Shown here piece after piece: positions 19,643 to 31,206 of a DNA stretch of 64,000 bases. The stretch is from contig NZ_BDBP01000015.1 of the NCBI RefSeq assembly GCF_001613045.1, positions 1 to 64,000 on the forward strand. The letters are read 5' to 3'. A program made the position numbers and the translations under genes. This stretch comes from Nocardia lijiangensis NBRC 108240 (GTDB taxonomy: Bacteria > Actinomycetota > Actinomycetes > Mycobacteriales > Mycobacteriaceae). Every line of letters begins with the position of its first letter. Position 1 is the stretch's first letter. The notes beneath the pieces are model-generated. The model saw nothing but the letters and a program-made list of their open reading frames with translations, made no database searches and was not told the origin of the DNA.

Positions 19643-20434
19643 TCACTCGAAACGGAACCAGCGGGCCGCCAGGCACCCCGACACCACGCCCCACACCGCG
19701 AGCACCGCAAGACCGAACCAGTCGACGCTGTTGCGCAGCGCGTGCTCGAGTGTGACCGCGAGCGCGCCGGAGGGCACCAGCCGGGCGAGCACGTTCACCG
19801 CGGCGTGCAGGTCGTCGGAGGCGAACACGACGCTCGCGATGCCCAGCATCACGAACCACAGGATGTTCGCCAGCGCGAGCACGATCTCCGCCTTCAGCGT
19901 GCCGCCGAGCAGCAGGCCCATGGCGGCGAACGTCGCGGTGCCGAGCGCGATCACCACCGCGCCGAGCAGCAGACCGGCGACCTCCGGCCGCCAGCCGAGC
20001 GCGAAACCGATGGCGCCCAACAGAATCGCCTGCAGCACCACCACGATCAGCACCGCGGCGCTCTTGCCCGCGATGATGCCCCAGCGCGGCAGCGGCGTGG
20101 CGCCGAGGCGTTTGAGCGCACCGTAGCGGCGGTCGAAACCGACCGCGATGGCCTGCCCGGTGAAGGCGGTGGACATGACCGCCACCATCATCACGCCGGG
20201 CACGATCTTGTCCACCCGGTCCTCGCCGAGACCGCCGAACGGCAGCAGCGTCAACCCGACCAGCAGCGTGATCGGGATGAACATGGTGAGCAGCAGCTGT
20301 TCGCCGTTGCGCAGCAACAAGATCAGCTCGAGCCGGGTCTGCGCGGCGAGCATGGCGGCCCGGGTGGTGGGACGCGGATCGGGAGCGAAGGTGCCGGGCG
20401 AGAAGCGGTTGGCGGTCAGGTCGGGCTGGTTCAT
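19643..20434 (-). CDS. ABC-2 type transporter permease
   Basis: 263-residue permease with six membrane segments (about residues 45-65, 75-95, 125-148, 153-178, 185-205 and 235-258) and the ABC2_membrane layout; drug/antibiotic exporters have the same plan. The start MNQPDLTANR at 20434 overlaps the ATPase stop (ATGA). Together with the ATPase it forms a two-gene exporter whose order next to ctaA and mptB is shared with mycobacteria, suggesting a housekeeping rather than acquired role. Substrate unknown. Confidence 0.88.
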   Translation of the reverse strand: MNQPDLTANRFSPGTFAPDPRPTTRAAMLAAQTRLELILLLRNGEQLLLTMFIPITLLVGLTLLPFGGLGEDRVDKIVPGVMMVAVMSTAFTGQAIAVGFDRRYGALKRLGATPLPRWGIIAGKSAAVLIVVVLQAILLGAIGFALGWRPEVAGLLLGAVVIALGTATFAAMGLLLGGTLKAEIVLALANILWFVMLGIASVVFASDDLHAAVNVLARLVPSGALAVTLEHALRNSVDWFGLAVLAVWGVVSGCLAARWFRFE

Positions 20435-21363
20435 CCGCGTAGATCCCGTCCGGTCAGTTCCAGGAAGACGTCTTCGAGGCGGCGCTGGTCGATCCGGATG
20501 TCGGTGGCCAGCACGTTCAGCCGCGCGCACCAGGCGGTCACGGTGGCCAGCACCTGCGGGTCGATCTCGCCTTCCACCAGATACGAGCCCGGCGACGTCT
20601 CCCGCGGCGAGAAACCCTCGGGGAGCGCGGATTTCAACAGCTTCAGGTCCAGCTTGGGCGGCGCGGTGAAGCGCAGCTGCCCGGCGGCGCCGTGCGCGGT
20701 GACCTCGGCGGGCGTGCCGGAGGCGACGATCCGCCCGTGATCGATGATGACGAGCTGGTCGGCGAGCTGCTCGGCCTCGTCCATCATGTGCGTGGTGAGC
20801 ACGACGGTGACGCCGTCACGGCGCAGCGCGTCGATCAGCTCCCACACGATCAGCCGCGCCTGCGCGTCCAGGCCCGCGGTGGGTTCGTCGAGGAAGACGA
20901 TCTCCGGCCGCCCGACCAGTGCGCAGGCCAGCGCCAAGCGCTGCTGCTGACCGCCCGAGAGCCGCCGGTACGGTGTGCGGCGATTGTCCTGCAGGCCGAG
21001 CGTCCGCAGCAGCCACTGCGGGTCGAGCGGATCGGCCGAATACGCGGCGACCAGGTCGAGCATCTCGCCCGCCCGCGCGCCGGGATAGGAGCCGCCGCCC
21101 TGCAGCATGACGCCGATGCGGGGGCGCAGCCGGTCGGAATCGGCGAGCGGATCGAGTCCGAGCACCCGCACCGCGCCCGCGTCCGGGCGCACGAAGCCCT
21201 CGCACATCTCGACGGTCGTCGTCTTCCCCGCGCCGTTGGGCCCGAGCAGCGCAAGCACTTGCGCCCGTTCCACATCGAAGGTCAGGCCGTCGACCGCGGT
21301 GGTCTCGCCATAACGCTTGACGACGCCGTCGACACTAACGGCGGGTCCGGAGGCAGCGGTCAC
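20431..21363 (-). CDS. ABC transporter ATP-binding protein
   Basis: 310-residue ATPase. Walker A GPNGAGKTT (about 38-46), signature LSGGQQQR (about 132-139), Walker B IVFLDEPTAGLD and the switch histidine in TTHMMDEAE are all intact. A C-terminal extension of about 90 residues resembles the DrrA-type tail. Energises the permease encoded next to it. Overlaps mptB by 4 bp upstream and the permease by 4 bp downstream, so mptB, ATPase and permease look like one transcript. Confidence 0.92.
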   Translation of the reverse strand: MTAASGPAVSVDGVVKRYGETTAVDGLTFDVERAQVLALLGPNGAGKTTTVEMCEGFVRPDAGAVRVLGLDPLADSDRLRPRIGVMLQGGGSYPGARAGEMLDLVAAYSADPLDPQWLLRTLGLQDNRRTPYRRLSGGQQQRLALACALVGRPEIVFLDEPTAGLDAQARLIVWELIDALRRDGVTVVLTTHMMDEAEQLADQLVIIDHGRIVASGTPAEVTAHGAAGQLRFTAPPKLDLKLLKSALPEGFSPRETSPGSYLVEGEIDPQVLATVTAWCARLNVLATDIRIDQRRLEDVFLELTGRDLRG

Positions 21364-23042
21364 GAAGAGACACCGTAAGACGTCGGCTGCTGTGACGGAG
21401 CCGACACCCCCGCCTGAGCGCGCCAGGGCAGGGCGTTACGAGTGATCACGATGAACAGGACGCCGACGATGATGGTGGCGAGCGCGGCGCCGACGATCTG
21501 GAAAACCTCCAGATCGGCGCCGCGCGGCATCTGCAGCACGCTCACGACCGTGGAGAACGCCACCGCGGGAACACGGAACACGGGACGGGTCGCCCACGCC
21601 GCAAGCGGCACGATCGCCCACAGCAGATACCACGGCTGCACCACCGGGAACAGGAGCACGATGGCGCCGAGGGAGACGCCGAGCGCGCCGACCGGATGCA
21701 GGCGACCGGTGCCGGTGGCGACGAGCATGCGCACCGTCACGAACGCGGCGACGGTGATGGCGATCGGGCGGGTGATGCTGAGCAGGGCGGTGGTGTGATC
21801 GCCGAGGCCGAGCAGCACGCCGCCGAAGCCGGTGATGATGCCGAGCGCGGTGGGCAACGACATCCAGCTGCGCACCGCGCTGGCGGTGTTGAGTGTGTAG
21901 ATCCACCCGAAGCCGAGCCCGCTGGCCGAGCTGATCACCAGGGTCGTGCCGAGCGCTATCGCGCCGAGCATCGCGGCCGCTGTCAACACGGGCCGCCAGC
22001 CGCCACCCCAGCGCCGCGCGAGTGCCATTCCCACGAAGCCCATCGCGATGATCGAGGTGATCTTGATCGTCGAGGACAGCGAGATGAGCAGCGCACCGGC
22101 GATCAGCAGCGCGTAGGCCCGTCCGTCGAACGGATGGGTGTCCTCGATCGCCCGCAGCGTGAACTCGAGGCCCGCCAGCATCAGGCCGATCATCAGCGCG
22201 TCGTTGTGCACGCCGCCGACCAGGTGGAACAGCACCAGCGGATTCGCCGCGCCGAGCCACAGCGCGCTGACCGGCGCGACGCCGCAGCGCACCGAAAGCC
22301 TCGGCAGCGCCCAGACGATCAAGGCCACGCCCGCCAGCGCGAGCACCCGGTGCACCCAGACGCCGAAAATGATGTTGTCCCCGGTCAATTCGGCGATGCC
22401 GCGGCCGAGCCACAGGAACAGGGGGCCGTACGGGGCCGGGGTGTCACGCCAGATGGTCGGGACGTTGTTGGTCAGGACGTTGTCGATCCCGAGACCCGCG
22501 ACCGGGCCCTCTTCGTACGGGTCGATGCCGCGCGCCGCGATCTCGCTCTGCGCCAGATAGGAATACACGTCGTTGCTGAACAGCGGCGGTGCGACGCTGA
22601 GCGGGACGATCCACAGCAGCAGGGTGCGGTCGAGTTGCGAGCGAGTCAGCCGGTGGAGAGGGGAGCCGCCGATGCCGCCGACCGCGAAGCGGCCGAGCAG
22701 CAGCCACGCGAGCACCACGACTACCGCGCCGATCATGCACATCGCCAGCGACCCGGTGTGCGCCCTGGCGAAGATGCCGAGCACGCGCATGCCGGACGTC
22801 GGATTCTGCTGCACCGGCTGCGCGCCGATGCCCAGCGCGCTGATCGCCATCAGCACTGTGCCGGTCGCGCCCATGAGCCGGATCCGGTCGAGCTGGACCA
22901 GCTCCTTGCGGTCGAGTTCGGGCACCTCGGACTCGTCGCGGTGCAACACCGCGATGGTGTGATCGGCCGCGGGCACGTCGAGACCGAGTGCCCGGCGCCC
23001 GAATACCACTGCCTTGCGCCGCGCGCCCTCCAGTACCGCCAC
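21360..23042 (-). CDS. mptB: Alpha-1,6-mannopyranosyltransferase MptB-like
   Basis: About 560-residue polytopic GT-C glycosyltransferase with 13 or more membrane segments, similar to MptB, which starts the alpha-1,6-mannan core of lipomannan using polyprenyl-phosphate mannose. The first periplasmic loop has SNDVYSYLAQSEIAARGIDPY with the acidic pair and Tyr typical of the family, and PAPYGPLFLWLGRGI follows. I set the start at the GTG 23042 (VAVLEGARRK). An ATG at 23096 is in frame but lies inside a repeat unit, so the N-terminus is uncertain. Co-transcribed with the ABC exporter below it. Confidence 0.88.
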   Translation of the reverse strand: MAVLEGARRKAVVFGRRALGLDVPAADHTIAVLHRDESEVPELDRKELVQLDRIRLMGATGTVLMAISALGIGAQPVQQNPTSGMRVLGIFARAHTGSLAMCMIGAVVVVLAWLLLGRFAVGGIGGSPLHRLTRSQLDRTLLLWIVPLSVAPPLFSNDVYSYLAQSEIAARGIDPYEEGPVAGLGIDNVLTNNVPTIWRDTPAPYGPLFLWLGRGIAELTGDNIIFGVWVHRVLALAGVALIVWALPRLSVRCGVAPVSALWLGAANPLVLFHLVGGVHNDALMIGLMLAGLEFTLRAIEDTHPFDGRAYALLIAGALLISLSSTIKITSIIAMGFVGMALARRWGGGWRPVLTAAAMLGAIALGTTLVISSASGLGFGWIYTLNTASAVRSWMSLPTALGIITGFGGVLLGLGDHTTALLSITRPIAITVAAFVTVRMLVATGTGRLHPVGALGVSLGAIVLLFPVVQPWYLLWAIVPLAAWATRPVFRVPAVAFSTVVSVLQMPRGADLEVFQIVGAALATIIVGVLFIVITRNALPWRAQAGVSAPSQQPTSYGVSS

Positions 23043-23052
23043 GAGACGCAGC

Positions 23053-23168
23053 CTAATGGGCGCGGCGAGACGGAGTCCGTCGGACAGCCCGCGCATGGCC
23101 GCAGCGAAGGCGGAGGTAGGTCTAGTGGGAGCGGCGGGACGGAGTCCGTCAGCAGTCCGCGCATGGCT
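23053..23168. repeat. Two tandem copies of a 47/48-bp intergenic repeat
   Basis: Copies at 23053-23100 and 23122-23168 are spaced 69 bp apart. They share CTA-TGGG, GCGGCG, GACGGAGTCCGTC (a near-palindrome) and CCGCGCATGGC. In one + frame they read MGAARRSPS and VGAAGRSPS; in the opposite frame MRGL...GLRLAAP and MRGLL. A third, more diverged copy lies at 11813-11853. Differences between copies fall mostly on every third base. The repeat abuts the mptB start. Its nature is unknown: a dispersed intergenic repeat, a regulatory stem or a micro-ORF family. Confidence 0.65.
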
Positions 23169-23580
23169 GAGCGGCGGTCTCCTATCCCACCGACCGACCG
23201 ATGGGGTCCGGGCATCGCGGAGACCCCTCCGCGGGCATTTACGAAAGGTGTGTGGGCGTATTTCCCAGGCTCTGGAGCGGGTGTGGCCAATGTCGCAGCG
23301 GGTCCGGATCTCGCATCGAAGGGGTGTGCCAGCGGCGCGAGGACGTGATCGATCCGCGGCGGGACCGACGCGGGCAGACGCAGGTCGAACTGGGAAAGCG
23401 CCAGGTTGGGGCCGTGCGTGCCGCGTGATGGCGGAGAGGCGGTGTCCGGTTTGCTGAATCGCGGGCTTTGTCGCTGGAAGGAACGAGCGTTGCCCACCAC
23501 CCCGGCCGCGCAGATCAAGCCCTGTTCTACTCAGGGGACCCTTATTAGATTTCGGGAACGAATTCCGCCACACTGATGTT
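23169..23580. other. mptB/sufR divergent intergenic region
   Basis: 412 bp without a supported gene. An AT-rich patch TTATTAGAT at 23542-23550, about 30 bp before the sufR GTG, is the best candidate -10 element. I could not find a clean inverted repeat to name as the SufR operator. The rest is unstructured GC-rich DNA. Confidence 0.4.
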
Positions 23581-24393
23581 GTGAAAACCGTGGGTTTGCG
23601 GAAGAGCGACGAAAGGGCCGGTCGCAAGACCGAGGCCGCGTCGACCGCTGCCGTCGTCACGGTCGGCGCCGAAGGACATCACACCCGCGCCGCGATCGTC
23701 CAGCTGCTGCTGGAGGAGGGGCCGATCACCGCGACGGCGATCGGCACCAAGCTGGGACTTGCCCCGGCCGGAGTGCGCCGTCACCTGGACGCACTCATCG
23801 ATTCCGGGCAGGCGAGGGCCAGCCGGTCGGCGCCGTGGCAGCAGAAGGGTCGTGGCCGTCCGGCCAAGCAGTACCAGCTGACCGCGGCGGGCCGCGGCAA
23901 GCTCGGGCACGCCTACGACGACCTGGCGGGCGCGGCGATCCGCCAGCTCGGTGAGATCGGCGGCGATCAGGCCATCACCGAGTTCGCGCGCAAACGGGCA
24001 CGCACTATCGTGGCCGGGATCGAACCCGTGGGGGAGCACACCCCGGAGACCACCGAGGCCAAGGCCGAGGAGATCGCCGAGGCGTTCAATGACGCCGGGT
24101 TCGCCGCGTCCACCCGCAAGGTGGGCGCGGGTGTGCAGATCTGCCAGCACCACTGCCCGGTCGCGCACGTCGCCGAGGAATTCCCGCAGTTGTGCGCGGC
24201 CGAACTCGAGGCGTTCCGCGAGCTGCTCGGCACCCACGTGCAGCGGCTCGCGACGATCGCCAACGGCGACTGCGCGTGCACCACGCACGTGCCGCTGCTC
24301 ATGCTGCCGATCACCGATTCGAAAGCTTCACCCCAAGCCGCCGCACAGCCCGCGACGGTACGAACGAACGACTCCGGAAGGAGTGCCGAATGA
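23581..24393 (+). CDS. sufR: SufR iron-sulfur transcriptional repressor
   Basis: 270-residue winged-helix repressor of the suf operon. DNA-binding domain at about 36-104 ([20 protein letters not shown] then [16 protein letters not shown]). The cluster-ligand cysteines lie in ICQHHC (188, 192), at 205 and in CAC (231, 233), matching the Fe-S-binding SufR type that represses suf when iron-sulfur supply is adequate. Starts with GTG at 23581 close to a likely -10 element, so the leader is short. Its stop overlaps the sufB start (ATGA), making it the first gene of the operon it regulates. Confidence 0.93.
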   Translation: MKTVGLRKSDERAGRKTEAASTAAVVTVGAEGHHTRAAIVQLLLEEGPITATAIGTKLGLAPAGVRRHLDALIDSGQARASRSAPWQQKGRGRPAKQYQLTAAGRGKLGHAYDDLAGAAIRQLGEIGGDQAITEFARKRARTIVAGIEPVGEHTPETTEAKAEEIAEAFNDAGFAASTRKVGAGVQICQHHCPVAHVAEEFPQLCAAELEAFRELLGTHVQRLATIANGDCACTTHVPLLMLPITDSKASPQAAAQPATVRTNDSGRSAE

Positions 24394-25826
24394 CGACGAC
24401 CACCGACCAGGTGCAACCGCTCACCCAGGAAGAGACCATTGCTTCGCTGGGCAATTACGGTTACGGCTGGGCCGATTCGGATGTGGCCGGTGCCAGCGCG
24501 CAACGAGGCCTGTCCGAGGCTGTCGTCCGCGACATCTCGGCCAAGAAGAACGAAGAGCAGTGGATGCTCGAGCAGCGGCTGAAGGCGCTGCGCATCTTCG
24601 ACCGCAAGCCCATGCCGCACTGGGGTTCGAACCTCGACGGCATCGACTTCGACAACATCAAGTACTTCGTGCGCTCGACCGAGAAGCAGGCCGAGAGCTG
24701 GGAAGACCTGCCCGAGGACATCAAGAACACCTACGACAAGCTGGGCATCCCGGAAGCGGAGAAGCAGCGGCTGGTCGCCGGCGTGGCCGCGCAGTACGAG
24801 TCCGAGGTCGTCTACCACCAGATCCGCGAGGACCTGGAGGCCCAGGGCGTGATCTTCCTGGACACCGACACCGGCCTGCGCGAGCACCCGGAGATCTTCC
24901 AGGAGTACTTCGGCTCGGTGATCCCCGCCGGTGACAACAAGTTCTCCGCGCTGAACACCGCCGTGTGGTCGGGTGGCTCGTTCATCTACGTGCCGCCGGG
25001 CGTGCACGTCGACATCCCGCTGCAGGCCTACTTCCGGATCAACACCGAGAACATGGGCCAGTTCGAGCGGACCCTGATCATCGTCGACGAGGGCGCCTAC
25101 GTGCACTACGTCGAGGGCTGCACCGCGCCGATCTACAAGTCCGACTCGCTGCATTCCGCGGTCGTCGAGATCATCGTGAAGAAGGGCGGCCGCTGCCGCT
25201 ACACCACCATCCAGAACTGGTCGAACAACGTCTACAACCTGGTCACCAAGCGGGCCAAGGCCGAAGCGGGCGCGACCATGGAGTGGATCGACGGCAACAT
25301 CGGTTCCAAGGTCACCATGAAGTACCCGGCGGTCTGGATGACCGGCGAGTACGCCAAGGGCGAGGTCCTCTCGGTCGCATTCGCGGGCGAGGGCCAGCAC
25401 CAGGACACCGGCGCGAAGATGCTGCACCTGGCGCCGCACACCTCCTCGACCATCGTGTCGAAGTCGGTGGCGCGCGGCGGCGGCCGTGCCTCCTACCGCG
25501 GCCTGGTGCAGGTCAACAAGGGCGCGTACGGCTCGAAGTCGACCGTGAAGTGCGACGCGCTGCTGGTCGACACCATCAGCCGCTCGGACACCTACCCCTA
25601 CGTCGACATCCGCGAGGACGACGTGACCATGGGCCACGAGGCGACCGTCTCCAAGGTCTCCGAGGACCAGCTGTTCTACCTGATGAGCCGCGGCCTCACC
25701 GAGGACGAGGCGATGGCGATGGTGGTGCGCGGCTTCGTCGAGCCGATCGCCAAGGAACTCCCGATGGAGTACGCGCTCGAACTCAACCGCCTGATCGAAC
25801 TGCAGATGGAAGGAGCCGTCGGCTGA
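24390..25826 (+). CDS. sufB: Fe-S cluster assembly scaffold SufB
   Basis: 478-residue SufB, the central scaffold of the SufBCD complex, with the beta-helix core ([24 protein letters not shown]) and the conserved VEGCTAP cysteine region. Length is that of ordinary SufB: there is no intein insertion, unlike the M. tuberculosis gene. The start at 24390 has GAAGGAG ahead of it and overlaps the sufR stop; the stop overlaps the sufD start (TGATG). Confidence 0.96.
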   Translation: MTTTTDQVQPLTQEETIASLGNYGYGWADSDVAGASAQRGLSEAVVRDISAKKNEEQWMLEQRLKALRIFDRKPMPHWGSNLDGIDFDNIKYFVRSTEKQAESWEDLPEDIKNTYDKLGIPEAEKQRLVAGVAAQYESEVVYHQIREDLEAQGVIFLDTDTGLREHPEIFQEYFGSVIPAGDNKFSALNTAVWSGGSFIYVPPGVHVDIPLQAYFRINTENMGQFERTLIIVDEGAYVHYVEGCTAPIYKSDSLHSAVVEIIVKKGGRCRYTTIQNWSNNVYNLVTKRAKAEAGATMEWIDGNIGSKVTMKYPAVWMTGEYAKGEVLSVAFAGEGQHQDTGAKMLHLAPHTSSTIVSKSVARGGGRASYRGLVQVNKGAYGSKSTVKCDALLVDTISRSDTYPYVDIREDDVTMGHEATVSKVSEDQLFYLMSRGLTEDEAMAMVVRGFVEPIAKELPMEYALELNRLIELQMEGAVG

Positions 25827-27004
25827 TGGCCGTCGAGAACGTTGCCGTAGCCGCTGAGGCTCGTACTCCCGCGATCAACAAGGGCGAGGTCTTCACTTCG
25901 TTCGACGTGAACGCGTTCGAAGTTCCGCACGCGAAGGACGAGGCGTGGCGGTTCACCCCGCTGCGCCGTCTGCGCGGCCTGCACGACGGCACCGCCACCC
26001 GTGACGGCCGGGCGGGCGTCGAGGTCGCCCAGGTCGAGGGCGTCACCGTGGAGACGGTGGACCGCACCGACGCTCGCCTCGGCCAGGCCGGTGTGCCCGC
26101 GGATCGTGTTGCGGCGCAGGCATACTCCGGTTTCGAACAGGCCACCATCGTGTCGGTCGGGTCGGAAACCGAAGTGGCCGAGCCGGTCACCATCGCCATC
26201 ACCGGTCCGGGGGAGGGCAAGACCGCCTACGGCCACCTGCAGGTCCGGCTCGGGAACTTCGCCGTCGCCACCGTCGTCATCGACCAGCGCGGCAGCGGAA
26301 CCTACGCGGAGAACGTGGAATTCGTGCTCGGCGACAGCGCCAAGCTGATCGTCGTCGCGGTCCAGGACTGGGCCGACGACGCCGTGCACACCACCGCGCA
26401 TCACGCCAAGCTGGGTCGCGACGCCACCCTGCGGCACACCTCGGTCACCCTCGGCGGCGACCTGGTGCGGCTCACCGGCACCGTGAAGTACGACGGCCCC
26501 GGCGGCGACGCCGAACTGCTCGGCCTCTACTTCGCCGACGCGGGCCAGCACTTCGAGCAGCGCCTGCTCGTCGACCACGCGGTGCCCAACTGCAAGTCGA
26601 ACGTGCTGTACAAGGGTGCGCTGCAAGGCGATCCGCATTCACCGAAGGGCGACGCCCGCACGGTCTGGATCGGCGACGTGCTGATCCGCGCGGCCGCCGA
26701 GGGCACCGACACCTTCGAAGTGAACCGCAATCTGGTGCTCACCGACGGCGCGCGCGCCGACTCGGTGCCGAACCTCGAGATCGAGACCGGCGAGATCCTC
26801 GGCGCCGGACACGCCTCGGCCACCGGTCGTTTCGACGACGAGCAGCTGTTCTACCTGCGCGCCCGAGGCATCCCGGAGGACGCCGCCCGCCGCCTGGTGG
26901 TGCGCGGCTTCTTCCACGAGATCATCCAGAAGATCGCGGTCCCCGAGATCCGGGAGCGGCTCGAGACGGCCATCGAGGCCGAGCTCGCCGCGATCGGCGC
27001 TTGA
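25826..27004 (+). CDS. sufD: Fe-S cluster assembly protein SufD
   Basis: 392-residue SufD, the SufB paralogue in the SufBCD complex, involved in iron acquisition for the scaffold. The N-terminal helical region has the WRFTPLRRL motif, followed by a beta-helix and the C-terminal block [21 protein letters not shown] and VVRGFF typical of the family. Overlaps sufB by one base and is followed 32 bp later by sufC. Confidence 0.95.
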   Translation: MAVENVAVAAEARTPAINKGEVFTSFDVNAFEVPHAKDEAWRFTPLRRLRGLHDGTATRDGRAGVEVAQVEGVTVETVDRTDARLGQAGVPADRVAAQAYSGFEQATIVSVGSETEVAEPVTIAITGPGEGKTAYGHLQVRLGNFAVATVVIDQRGSGTYAENVEFVLGDSAKLIVVAVQDWADDAVHTTAHHAKLGRDATLRHTSVTLGGDLVRLTGTVKYDGPGGDAELLGLYFADAGQHFEQRLLVDHAVPNCKSNVLYKGALQGDPHSPKGDARTVWIGDVLIRAAAEGTDTFEVNRNLVLTDGARADSVPNLEIETGEILGAGHASATGRFDDEQLFYLRARGIPEDAARRLVVRGFFHEIIQKIAVPEIRERLETAIEAELAAIGA

Positions 27005-27036
27005 TCACCGACACTCTTACCCCGCAAAGGAACTCC

Positions 27037-29068
<2,032 letters not shown>

Positions 29069-29071
29069 GAC

Positions 29072-29569
29072 ATGCGCATGGAGCAGATGTACCAGGAAGT
29101 GATCCTGGACCACTACAAGCACCCGCACCACCGCGGGCTGCGGGAACCATACGGCGCCGAAGTGCACCACGTGAACCCGACCTGCGGTGACGAGGTGACC
29201 CTGCGCGTCCAGCTGGACGGCAACGGCGACGTCGCCGACGTCTCCTACGACGGTCAGGGCTGCTCGATCAGCCAGGCCGCCACCTCGATCCTCACCGATC
29301 AGGTGATCGGCCTGCCCGTGCAGCAGGCGCTGAAGGTCGTCGACGCCTACAACGAGATGATCTCCAGCCGCGGCACCGTCGAGGGCGACGAGGACATGAT
29401 CGGCGACGGCATCGCGCTGGCGGGCGTGTCGAAGTATCCGGCGCGGGTCAAATGCGCACTGCTGGGCTGGATGGCGTTCAAGGATGCCGTGGTCCGGATA
29501 ACCTCCGCGGAAGAGACCAAGCGCGCGATGGGCAGCGCCCTGCCCAAGAATGGGGAACGTCATGAGTGA
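29072..29569 (+). CDS. sufU: SufU-type sulfur-relay protein
   Basis: 165-residue zinc-binding IscU-like protein that takes sulfur from SufS. Metal ligands Cys38 and Asp40 (NPTCGD), Cys64 (GQGCSIS) and Cys128 (RVKCALL) are present, with the SufU-specific insertion before the last cysteine. Its end overlaps the sufT start by 8 bp (29562-29569). Confidence 0.95.
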   Translation: MRMEQMYQEVILDHYKHPHHRGLREPYGAEVHHVNPTCGDEVTLRVQLDGNGDVADVSYDGQGCSISQAATSILTDQVIGLPVQQALKVVDAYNEMISSRGTVEGDEDMIGDGIALAGVSKYPARVKCALLGWMAFKDAVVRITSAEETKRAMGSALPKNGERHE

Positions 29570-29933
29570 GACGACGCAGGCAACGGAATCGGCCGAACAG
29601 GTCGAGCTCTCGGCCGAGGCGATCAAGCACCTCGAGGACATCGAGGAGGCGATGCGCGACGTGGTCGACCCCGAGCTGGGCATCAACGTCGTGGACCTCG
29701 GCCTGGTCTACGGCATCACGGTCGAGAACGAGATCGCCAAGCTGGACATGACGCTGACCTCGGCGGCCTGCCCGCTCACCGATGTCATCGAGGACCAGTC
29801 CCGCAACGCCCTCGTCCGCAGCGGCTTGGTCGAGGACCTGGAGATCAACTGGGTCTGGATGCCGCCGTGGGGCCCGGACAAGATCACCGAGGACGGCCGC
29901 GAGCAGCTGCGCGCGCTCGGCTTCACGGTGTAG
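29562..29933 (+). CDS. sufT: SufT, MIP18/DUF59-family Fe-S assembly factor
   Basis: 123-residue protein of the MIP18 (DUF59) family, which helps mature Fe-S proteins. The DVVDPELGINVVDLGLVYGI block (about 30-49) and the TSAACPLTDVI cysteine are diagnostic, and the C-terminus WMPPWGPDKITEDGREQLRALG is complete. Start ATG at 29562 was chosen over one four codons earlier because it gives the MSETTQATES N-terminus. Last gene of the suf operon, followed by a strong hairpin. Confidence 0.94.
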   Translation: MSETTQATESAEQVELSAEAIKHLEDIEEAMRDVVDPELGINVVDLGLVYGITVENEIAKLDMTLTSAACPLTDVIEDQSRNALVRSGLVEDLEINWVWMPPWGPDKITEDGREQLRALGFTV

Positions 29934-29970
29934 AAATACCTGCGCCTTTCGCTGCGCTGCCGTTCGATAT

Positions 29971-29999
29971 CGGGCCCGGATCCGCGCGATCCGGGCCCG
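29971..29999. terminator. suf operon terminator hairpin
   Basis: CGGGCCCGGATC (29971-29982) pairs perfectly with GATCCGGGCCCG (29988-29999) around CGCGC, 38 bp after the sufT stop. No T-run, which is common for actinobacterial terminators. Confidence 0.8.
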
Positions 30000-30110
30000 A
30001 GTCGTATGCCCACCCGTCCATTGTGCGACATGCACTTTGGACGAATTCGATGACATCGGCGATGATTGTGCGACTCCGATAACGGAGCCGTTTCAAGAGA
30101 AAGATCTTCG

Positions 30111-30536
30111 ATGAAATTTATGGGTAGGGTCGGCTTCGCCGTCGCGTTGACCGGTCTTGCGGTGGGGTCGGTTCTGGGTGCGGGGTCGGCGAACGCCGCG
30201 GGCTTGTACGGCGCGATCGCGGTGAGCGGTGGCTCTTGGACGTACGGAGTGAGCGCCAATGAGCCGGGCTTCGACGAAGCAAGGGCCGCGGCGGTCGCCA
30301 ACTGCGGCGAAGCCGACTGCGAGGTGCTCGCCTCGTGGGCGAACGGCTGTGGCGCGCTGGCGGAGAGCAACGAAGGGGTTGCCGCGGCGTCCGGTCCCAA
30401 CCGGGCGGAGGCCGAGCGTGCCGCTTACCAGCGGCTCGCGGAGATCACCCCGACGGCGCAGCTTGCCAACGTCGGCTCCGCCAACCTGAGCGGTGCGCGG
30501 ATCGTCGAGGTCGTCTGCACGTCGAACGCACGCTGA
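30111..30536 (+). CDS. Secreted DUF4189 protein, copy 1
   Basis: 141-residue secreted protein. Signal peptide about residues 1-29 (cleavage near SANA/AGLYG), then the DUF4189 domain: a repeated Gly-Tyr/Trp strand pattern, helices rich in Glu/Ala, and cysteines in ANCGEADCEV, NGCGAL and the C-terminal VVCTSN, likely making two disulfides. DUF4189 proteins are abundant in Nocardia and relatives; their role is unknown. The ATG at 30111 is preceded by AAGAGAAAG. Two paralogues follow at 30771 and 32829. Confidence 0.86.
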   Translation: MKFMGRVGFAVALTGLAVGSVLGAGSANAAGLYGAIAVSGGSWTYGVSANEPGFDEARAAAVANCGEADCEVLASWANGCGALAESNEGVAAASGPNRAEAERAAYQRLAEITPTAQLANVGSANLSGARIVEVVCTSNAR

Positions 30537-30552
30537 TTCGTCAGTGAGATTG

Positions 30553-30597
30553 CGGGCCCGGATCCCCCACACGGGGTCCGGGCCCGCTCGCGTTTTT
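30553..30597 (+). terminator. Intrinsic terminator after DUF4189 copy 1
   Basis: CGGGCCCGGATCCCC and GGGGTCCGGGCCCG pair with a single bulge around CACAC, followed by a TTTTT run at 30593-30597. It has the best T-tract of any hairpin in the window. Confidence 0.85.
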
Positions 30598-30770
30598 CGA
30601 TCCGTGTGCGTTCGCAGATCGGGGATTTCGCTTCGCGAATATCGTGCGCGGCGCCGACGAATTTCTGAACTGCGCGGTCAGTCCCGACCGAAAACCGCGG
30701 AATATCTGGACAATTCGAGAACGCTCGGCAAGGATCTCCCCGTCAACGCTTCTGAAACGGAGAGATTCTG

Positions 30771-31196
30771 TTGTCCGTGCTGCGCAAGTCGGCCTTGGCC
30801 GTCGCCGTGTCCTCCACCGCCGCCCTCGGGGTCGTCGCCGCCGGTGCGGCGGACGCGGCGCCCAAGCTCTATGGCACCCTCGCACTCTCGCCGAGCACCG
30901 GCAAGGTGGTGGCCGCGATGGACCACCCCAGCCGCGTGCAGGCCGATGCCGCCGCCATCCGCGACTGCGGCGTCTACGACTGCGATCTGGTGCTGAACGT
31001 CGTCGACGGCTGCGGCGCCATCGCCCGCGGCGCCGACGGGCGCTTCGGCTGGGCCGCCGCGGGCTCCCGCGAGGAAGCCGAACAGATCGCGATCGCCTCC
31101 CTCGGCGAGAGCGCTCCCCCCTTCCCGGATCTCGGCAGCGTGTCGCCGCGGGCGGCGCAGGTCGCCGTGTCGGCGTGCACGAAGAACATCGCCTGA
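30771..31196 (+). CDS. Secreted DUF4189 protein, copy 2
   Basis: 141-residue paralogue with a signal peptide to about residue 28 (GAADA/APKLYG), then ALSPSTGKVVAAMDHPS and four cysteines in RDCGVYDCDL, DGCGAIARGADGRFGWA and VSACTKN. The DGRFGWA segment and the SAPPFPDLGS tail match copy 3 at 32829 closely, so these two are nearer to each other than to copy 1. Starts at TTG 30771 with a GGAG box about 8 bases upstream; GTG 30777 is the alternative. Its stop is only 10 bp from the convergent SDR gene. Confidence 0.82.
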   Translation: MSVLRKSALAVAVSSTAALGVVAAGAADAAPKLYGTLALSPSTGKVVAAMDHPSRVQADAAAIRDCGVYDCDLVLNVVDGCGAIARGADGRFGWAAAGSREEAEQIAIASLGESAPPFPDLGSVSPRAAQVAVSACTKNIA

Positions 31197-31206
31197 GTTC
31201 TGACGC

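Noticed and set aside
23014..23457. 147-codon + frame containing both tandem repeat copies as a gene
   Set aside because: It begins inside the antisense of mptB, lacks a ribosome site and is Arg-rich outside the repeats. The repeat itself is reported instead.
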